DNA from: Obelidium mucronatum
Lineage: Eukaryota; Chytridiomycota; Chytridiomycetes; Chytridiales; Chytriomycetaceae
DNA length: 64,000 nucleotides
Assembly: GCA_025765595.1 (NCBI GenBank)
Contig: JAIVFH010000025.1
Location: 124,001 to 188,000, forward strand
Direction: 5' to 3'
Under the pieces are notes generated by a model. It was given only the letters and a program-made list of their open reading frames with translations. It did no database searches and was not told the DNA's origin. The translations under genes and the position numbers were made by a program. Of this stretch, positions 58,755-64,000 are shown in pieces; the first letter of the stretch is position 1, and each line of letters starts with the position of its first letter.

Positions 58755-61505
58755 ATGGTGAATGTTTACAGTTTGGCTGTCTTTTTGATACCACTTCTCT
58801 TACAGAACGAAAAATAATACAGGCTGAGAAAGAAGCAGTGAAAGTGATTGTCCGATGCCGTCCATTCAGCGAGAAAGAAAAAGCAGGCGGCCACTCATGC
58901 ATCGTTGAAATCAACAGAGAACTAGCGACAGTATCCATACACGATCCAAGGTCATCAACAAACCCTGCAGCAGCGGATCCTCCAAAAACCTTCACGTTTG
59001 ATTCAGTTTTTGATTGGACAAGCAAACAGATGGATGTGTACAACAGGACAGCCCGGCCGATCGTCGAATCCGTTTTGAATGGATACAATGGGACTGTATT
59101 TGCGTATGGACAAACTGGTACCGGAAAGGTAAGCAGGGTCATCTGTGAATTCTCTCGTTTTTGGCGGTTTTCAAATTCCAACCAACAACCACCCACAAAA
59201 AAAAACACGCGTTATATATTTTTTTTTCAAAAAAGACTTTCTCCATGGAAGGAATCCGAGACGTGCCCGATCTCCGCGGAATCATACCGAACGCATTCGA
59301 ACACATTTTCAGCCACATCAGTCTCAGCAGTGCAAGCACGCAATACCTCGTCCGCGCCTCGTACCTCGAAATCTACAATGAAGATATCCTTGATCTGTTG
59401 AACCCGAAAGCTGGAAAACTCGAACTCAAAGAACGTGCAGACGTTGGGGTCTATGTCAAGGATTTGCGAACGTTTGTGATTAAAGATGTGGAGGAGATGG
59501 ATCGGTTAATGTCATTTGGGAACAAGAATCGGAGTGTTGGTGCAACCGAGATGAATGCAACAAGTTCAAGAAGTCATTCGATTTTTAGTATTACTGTGGA
59601 AGCAAGTGATAAGTTGACTGGGCCTAGTGGTGGCGGTGCACAAAAACAGGGTGGAGGCGGTGAAGAGGAAGGCAGAATCCGCGCTGGAAAGCTTCATTTG
59701 GTTGACCTGGCTGGATCGGAGCGACAAGCGAAAACAGGAGCAACGGGTGATCGACTCAAGGAGGCGACCAAAATCAACTTGTCTCTCTCGGCTCTTGGAA
59801 ACGTCATTTCAGCGTTGGTGGATGGCAAAAGCTCGCACATTCCGTATCGTGATTCTAAATTAACGCGTCTACTGCAAGATTCTTTGGGTGGAAATGCAAA
59901 AACTCTCATGATTGCGACTTTGAGTCCAGCTAGTTATAACTATGATGAAACGTTGAGTACGTTGCGTTATGCGAATCGTGCCAAGAATATCAAAAATAAG
60001 CCAAAGATTAATGAAGACCCCAAGGTATTTTTTCCTATATTTTCGTGTGACTTTTGTTGGATATTTACCAGCAAACAAGGATGCAATGCTACGTGAGTTC
60101 CAAGAAGAAATCAAAAGACTCAAGCAGCAACTTGAAGCTGCGGAGCATGGTGGTAGCATGGTTGAAGGCCCAGATGGTCAAAAAGTACAAGTTATAGAAG
60201 AAGTAGAAGAGATTGAAGAGATTGAAGAAGTGTAAGTAATTTAACCAAAAATACGCAAAAGAAACTAAAATAGAAATTCCGCATTCAAGTGAGGAGACAG
60301 AGGACGAAAACAGTGGCGAAGAAGATGGAGGAGGAGAACGATCGAAGTCCGGCAAAACCAAAAGAAGTGGTGGGAATAAGAAAGGTACCAAACGAAAAGA
60401 AAGTTCCAAAAGCCGCACTCTCCACACAGGAATCTCAGAAGAACGACTGGCAGAAATGGCTCAAGAGGTTGAAAAGGAGAAAATGGCAATACTGGAGATC
60501 AAGGACATGGAAGAGTCCCAAAAGAACAAACTGTTGGAAGAAGTGGAGGCTCGTGCAAAGGAGCTGGACGAAGAACGAGAAGCAAGGCATGCTGTTGCCA
60601 ACAAACTTGCTCAGCTGGAACAAAAGCTCCTTGTTGGTGGTGTATCTTTACTTGACAAGGAAGCCCAGATCCAATTAGAGATGGCTCGAAAAGCCGCAGA
60701 ATTAGAGGAAAGAAAGAGAAAAGAACGAGAGCTTCAGCGTGAACTGGAAGACCACGAAGAAGCAAACTTGCAAATTGAAGAGGAATATGCATCCCTCCAG
60801 GAAGAAAAAGATGCAAAAACCAAGAAAATCACTAAGTTATGCCAGATGCTGGAGCTTAACAGATCTGAAATCAAGGACCTGCAGGAAGAGCACCAACGCG
60901 AGCGTGAAGATTTACTTGACACAATTCGCGAGTTGACTCGAGAGCTTAAACTCAAACTTCTCACCATAAACTCCTTTGTTCCGGATGAAGCTCTGGCGAT
61001 GTTGGAGGAAAATGCCGAATATGACGAAGCAGCAGAAAAATGGAAATTACTCCACGTCAGCCATGCAGGAAATAATATTCGTGGGAAACGAAGCCTCGTA
61101 TCCGGCCAAATCATGGGTGGAATCGGTCTTCACAGAGAACATGAATACGACGTACATGATTCTGACGACGAAACCAACGTGTGGGACCCACTTTGCGTAT
61201 TTCCTGACGCCTATTTATCCTACGATGTACTTCTTGGAAGCGAAGTCAAGAAAAAACGAAATGCAGTCACTGGCGAGTCGAAAAAAATAACCAATTCCGC
61301 CAAAACATCAAAACCGTCGAATGTGTCTTCCGGAAGGAAAGCTAGACCCGAAAGTGCGGGACCGGGAAGCAAAAGAAGTCCGTCACGTTCTGGTAAAGGT
61401 GGGATGACTGGAGAGTCCCCAACACCAGAATGGTCTGGTGACAGAGATGCTAAAGAAGCACCATCGGCTCGAGGTTTAGTCTCAAAAGGCAGAAGATACG
61501 CTTGA
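58755..61505 (+). CDS. Kinesin-2 (KIF3-type) intraflagellar-transport motor
   Basis: Five exons (58755-58757, 58823-59128, 59236-60024, 60080-60231, 60290-61505) give 821 residues. The first exon is proposed to code only the initiator Met, giving [16 protein letters not shown]. Motor motifs: P-loop GQTGTGKTFSMEG, switch 1 [11 protein letters not shown], switch 2 [10 protein letters not shown], neck [20 protein letters not shown]. Then [20 protein letters not shown], an acidic Glu/Ile run, a basic [20 protein letters not shown] block (the charged neck region typical of KIF3A/B), a long coiled coil with [14 protein letters not shown], and a basic tail. Kinesin-2 carries IFT trains toward the tip of cilia and flagella. 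Loop between switches has a Gly/Gln insert ([15 protein letters not shown]). The poly(A) signal at 61544-61549 lies inside the last exon of the opposite gene. Confidence 0.94.
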
Positions 61506-61515
61506 AAACACATTA

Positions 61516-64000
61516 TTATATTGGCGATTCTGACTGTAACTCGAATAAAGAAATAGTGGCTTTACTTGAGCCGGTAACCTGAAAATAGAACATTAAATAA
61601 AAAGCAAAACTATTGGTATTACTTTACCACGTATTTTCCGCACCCAGACACATCGCAAAACATGGCATCCTCGATTTCAGTCTGGAAAAAAGGTAAGTGT
61701 CACAAACATCAACAATTTTAGGGTGTATACCTCGACCAACTGCTCAAAAGTTTCGGTGCTCCACGCTTTAAAACTCCGACTCGCCATCGAAAGAACCCAT
61801 GATCCATCACGAGAGTAATTTACACCCAAAATTGATTTTTGATGCGCATTTGGGAGGAGTTTCACTGGCCAAGGCGCATTCGTAGAGAGATTCCAAACCT
61901 CCAGAGAGCCATTTGACAATCTAGGTTGCATTAATTTTGGATCTAGGGTTAACCCTAACCCTAACACACACACTTACCCAACCGAGCAAATGCCTGGCCT
62001 AGTTGGGTCATTCGATAAACTATATATTGGCGCGTTTACCGAATGCATGGTAACGTATAATGACGTTTGGCTATCAGTGCCGCAAGCACGGGAATCCCAC
62101 GTTGCTATTGTTCCATCCACAGAACCGGAAACGAAAGTATTCTCTGGACCATTGCTGTTTAAAACATTGCAGCCAACAGCTGCGTCAAGGTGTTTTCCCA
62201 AATTCAGAACCAGCCTTCCTTGTCGAATGTCCCACAAATCGATATGCCCTGATTGGTGTGCAGTCACCAATGACCGTGCGTCAGAAGTTATGACAGCTGA
62301 AATTGCTGCACTTTTCAACGAAGCCACGTCAGCCGTCATTTTTATGGTGTTCTGATGAAGGAAAAATACAGGAGTGAACAACAAAGCAGAACTTATAGAT
62401 TCAAGAAGCTAACCGTTTGAAGATCGAAAAAGACTAATTTATCAAATTGTCCACCAACGACCAAGGTTTTCCTATCAGGTGCGATTTTGGTAAATCGAAC
62501 GAAGGCATTTGTCTATAGAAGTTAAAATATTGCGCCATTTATAGAATTTAGAATTAAGAATACCTTGCAGTCAAGAACCGCAGACTTCATGGTGGTCGTG
62601 GCGTTTGACTGCTTGATATCCCAAACTTGAACCACCCCCTTCTCACCCACATAGAGTAACCCAAACGGATCAACAAGTTCGATTGATGAAATAGTATCAG
62701 CGCCGATACCAAATGAGAGGAGTTTCTTTGACATTGATGGAACGCAGATTGTTGATTTGGCACTGCCAATCTTCTCCACATCATCTTGGTGCAAGGGTTC
62801 ATTTTCATCGTCGATAACAGGAGCAGTTTGTTCTTTACAATTCTCTGGTTCTGATGTGCCAGAATCAATATCATCATTATCGTCATCGGAAATTCCACCA
62901 CACTCAATTCCGTCATGATATCCTTTACTGTGGCCATCGAACCGTGTTCTGTTCGTGGAATCTGTAGTCGGCGACGCCTCCACGTTTGAAATAGAACCAG
63001 CAGTTGTTTGCTGAGAACTTTTGGCATGCAAGGCAACAGCTGCCCTTAAAGTAGCCACATTGGAGCTCGGGAAATAAGAATTAAGTAACTCCTTATCTTT
63101 TGGGCCGGACTGTGGAGTAACGGCACTTGAATCCGCAGACACAAGTTTCGCTTTTTTGGTATTCTTGTGGGATACCATCTGAGTATTGTGTTCTTCTAGA
63201 CAAGCTGCGCTGTGAGCTAAAATCTTGAGAGATTGTGCATTGGTTGACTGATTGTGGCCATGATGTGGCAACTGACGTTTTTGAGTTTCCTCGCTTTCGG
63301 ATTCTTCTGGAATGACATCATCTTGGAACGTCTCTTCTTCTAGCATCTCCTCTTGAAAGTCCGGTTGCCTGGCGGGTTGCGGTTGAAGTGGTTGAGAAGC
63401 CGGGTTACCGGTTTCCATGTCCATGCGTTTCCTCTTGATTGTGGAGTCGCCCACCAAATTTTTTTTCGATGATTGTGGGCGCAAAGAAGATGGAGGGGCA
63501 TATGATTGCGTGTGTTGTGGTGCATATCCGGGGTGATAGTGTTGGACAGGAGGAAACTGAGGTGGGAATTGCTGAATAGGAGAGTACATAGGATATCGTG
63601 GGTCGGCTGGATATTGATAGGGATGCTGGTATGGATAGTATTGCTGATGTTGATGACTAGGTGGCATTGGTGGGGGAATTCCACCAGATTGGGATATCTC
63701 CTGCAGCGATGTTCTCTCAATACGAATTCATACATCACAAAGAAGATTAGGAACTCTCACCAAGCCATTTAAATAATTCATATCAGCTATAATTACGTGT
63801 TTGATTTCATCGGGCATATGGTTGAGCATCTGATTTATCATTGCTTTATAACCAGTCAATAGTTGGGTTTGGTCCGCTATCTTCTTATCCAAAACGGATT
63901 TTTCTGTTTCATTCTTGACGAGACTGAGAAAACAACGATTTTTGTAACTAAGGGTTTCTTTTCACTCACCTTTTCATTTTCCTTTGTAAGTGCATTGTTC
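61516..64000 (-). CDS. Groucho/TLE-type corepressor (5' partial)
   Basis: Nine exons seen (64000-63970, 63913-63761, 63700-62564, 62512-62414, 62351-61978, 61920-61731, 61681-61628, 61578-61516, with the 5' part beyond the edge). Right-hand exons resemble the Groucho Q domain (SVLDKKIADQTQLLTGYKAM, INQMLNHMPDEIKHVIIADM). A Pro/Tyr/Gln-rich then acidic, basic-patched spacer follows (SSKKNLVGDSTIKRKRMD). The WD40 domain has LLYVGEKGVVQVWDIKQ, TLVVGGQFDKLVFFDLQ, VTAHQSGHIDLWDIRQG, FVSGSVDGTIATWDSRA, VNYSRDGSWVLSMASRSFKA and a last blade CDVSGCGKYVVTGSSK. The order and spacing fit TLE/Groucho; a distant Tup1 relation is the alternative. It would be recruited by DNA-binding factors to repress transcription. 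Its stop is 10 bases from the kinesin stop. Confidence 0.85.
61544..61549 (+). terminator. Poly(A) signal AATAAA of the kinesin gene
   Basis: Lies 38 bases after the kinesin stop and inside the last coding exon of the Groucho-like gene (61516-61578) on the other strand, so the transcripts should overlap. Confidence 0.6.
61944..61964 (-). repeat. Short telomere-type repeat in a Groucho-gene intron
   Basis: Within intron 61977-61921: on the plus strand, one TAGGGTT unit meets two and a half AACCCT units head to head, followed by a CA microsatellite. TTAGGG is the common fungal and animal telomere unit. Confidence 0.7.

Overview
The window is nuclear DNA from an intron-rich, very compact eukaryote. 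It is most likely a flagellated early-diverging fungus of the chytrid type (inference). Reasons: short GT-AG introns, mostly 50-90 bases; intergenic gaps often below 100 bases on both strands; fungal-style genes (a Yor1-like ABCC transporter, a Whi5/Nrm1-like regulator, PAT1, mitochondrial PPR proteins) beside genes kept only by organisms with cilia or flagella (kinesin-2, CEP78, an STPG/SHIPPO-repeat protein, a CEP295-like protein, an EFCAB9-like EF-hand protein). There is no sign of prokaryotic operons, CRISPR arrays or complete transposons. I rebuilt about 30 spliced gene models by hand. Exon phases were checked by arithmetic for most of them, but no alignment or expression data were available.

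Layout. 1-249: 5' end of a Gln-rich protein. 334-3487: ABHD11, eIF6 and ARFRP1. 4126-10252: a 15-exon ABCC transporter tail to tail with RNA polymerase III subunit RPC25; their introns carry long poly-T tracts. 10384-16110: an unrecognised membrane protein, an unrecognised low-complexity protein, and a polyproline, WH2-like actin-type protein with a ladder of small phase-1 exons. 16314-19328: STPG-repeat and CEP295-like proteins. 20236-23210: a predicted myristoylated coiled-coil protein kinase and its decayed tandem copy. 23656-30580: GDP-fucose-type transporter, two tandem F-box/ankyrin paralogues, a DECD-box helicase, and an F-box/TPR protein.

30725-36539: EFCAB9-like protein, SGNH esterase, LRRC57, LACTB2 and an IQ-motif protein. 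36976-43928: PPR protein 1 and PAT1. 44218-52676: CEP78, a Whi5/Nrm1-like protein and an MIT/coiled-coil protein that may be Atg38/NRBF2. 52856-64000: F-box/LRR protein, PPR protein 2 (an inverted paralogue of PPR protein 1), a SUMO protease, a kinesin-2 motor, and most of a Groucho/TLE corepressor that runs off the right edge.

Themes. (1) Flagellum and centriole: at least five genes. (2) Mitochondrion: ABHD11, helicase, two PPR proteins, perhaps LACTB2. (3) RNA and translation: eIF6, RPC25, PAT1. (4) A repeated compositional feature: in eight genes a block of very high GC starts at or near the start codon and ends abruptly 200-570 bases downstream, often inside an exon. (5) Extreme packing: divergent start codons 12 and 36 bases apart, and poly(A) signals overlapping stop codons or lying inside the opposite gene.
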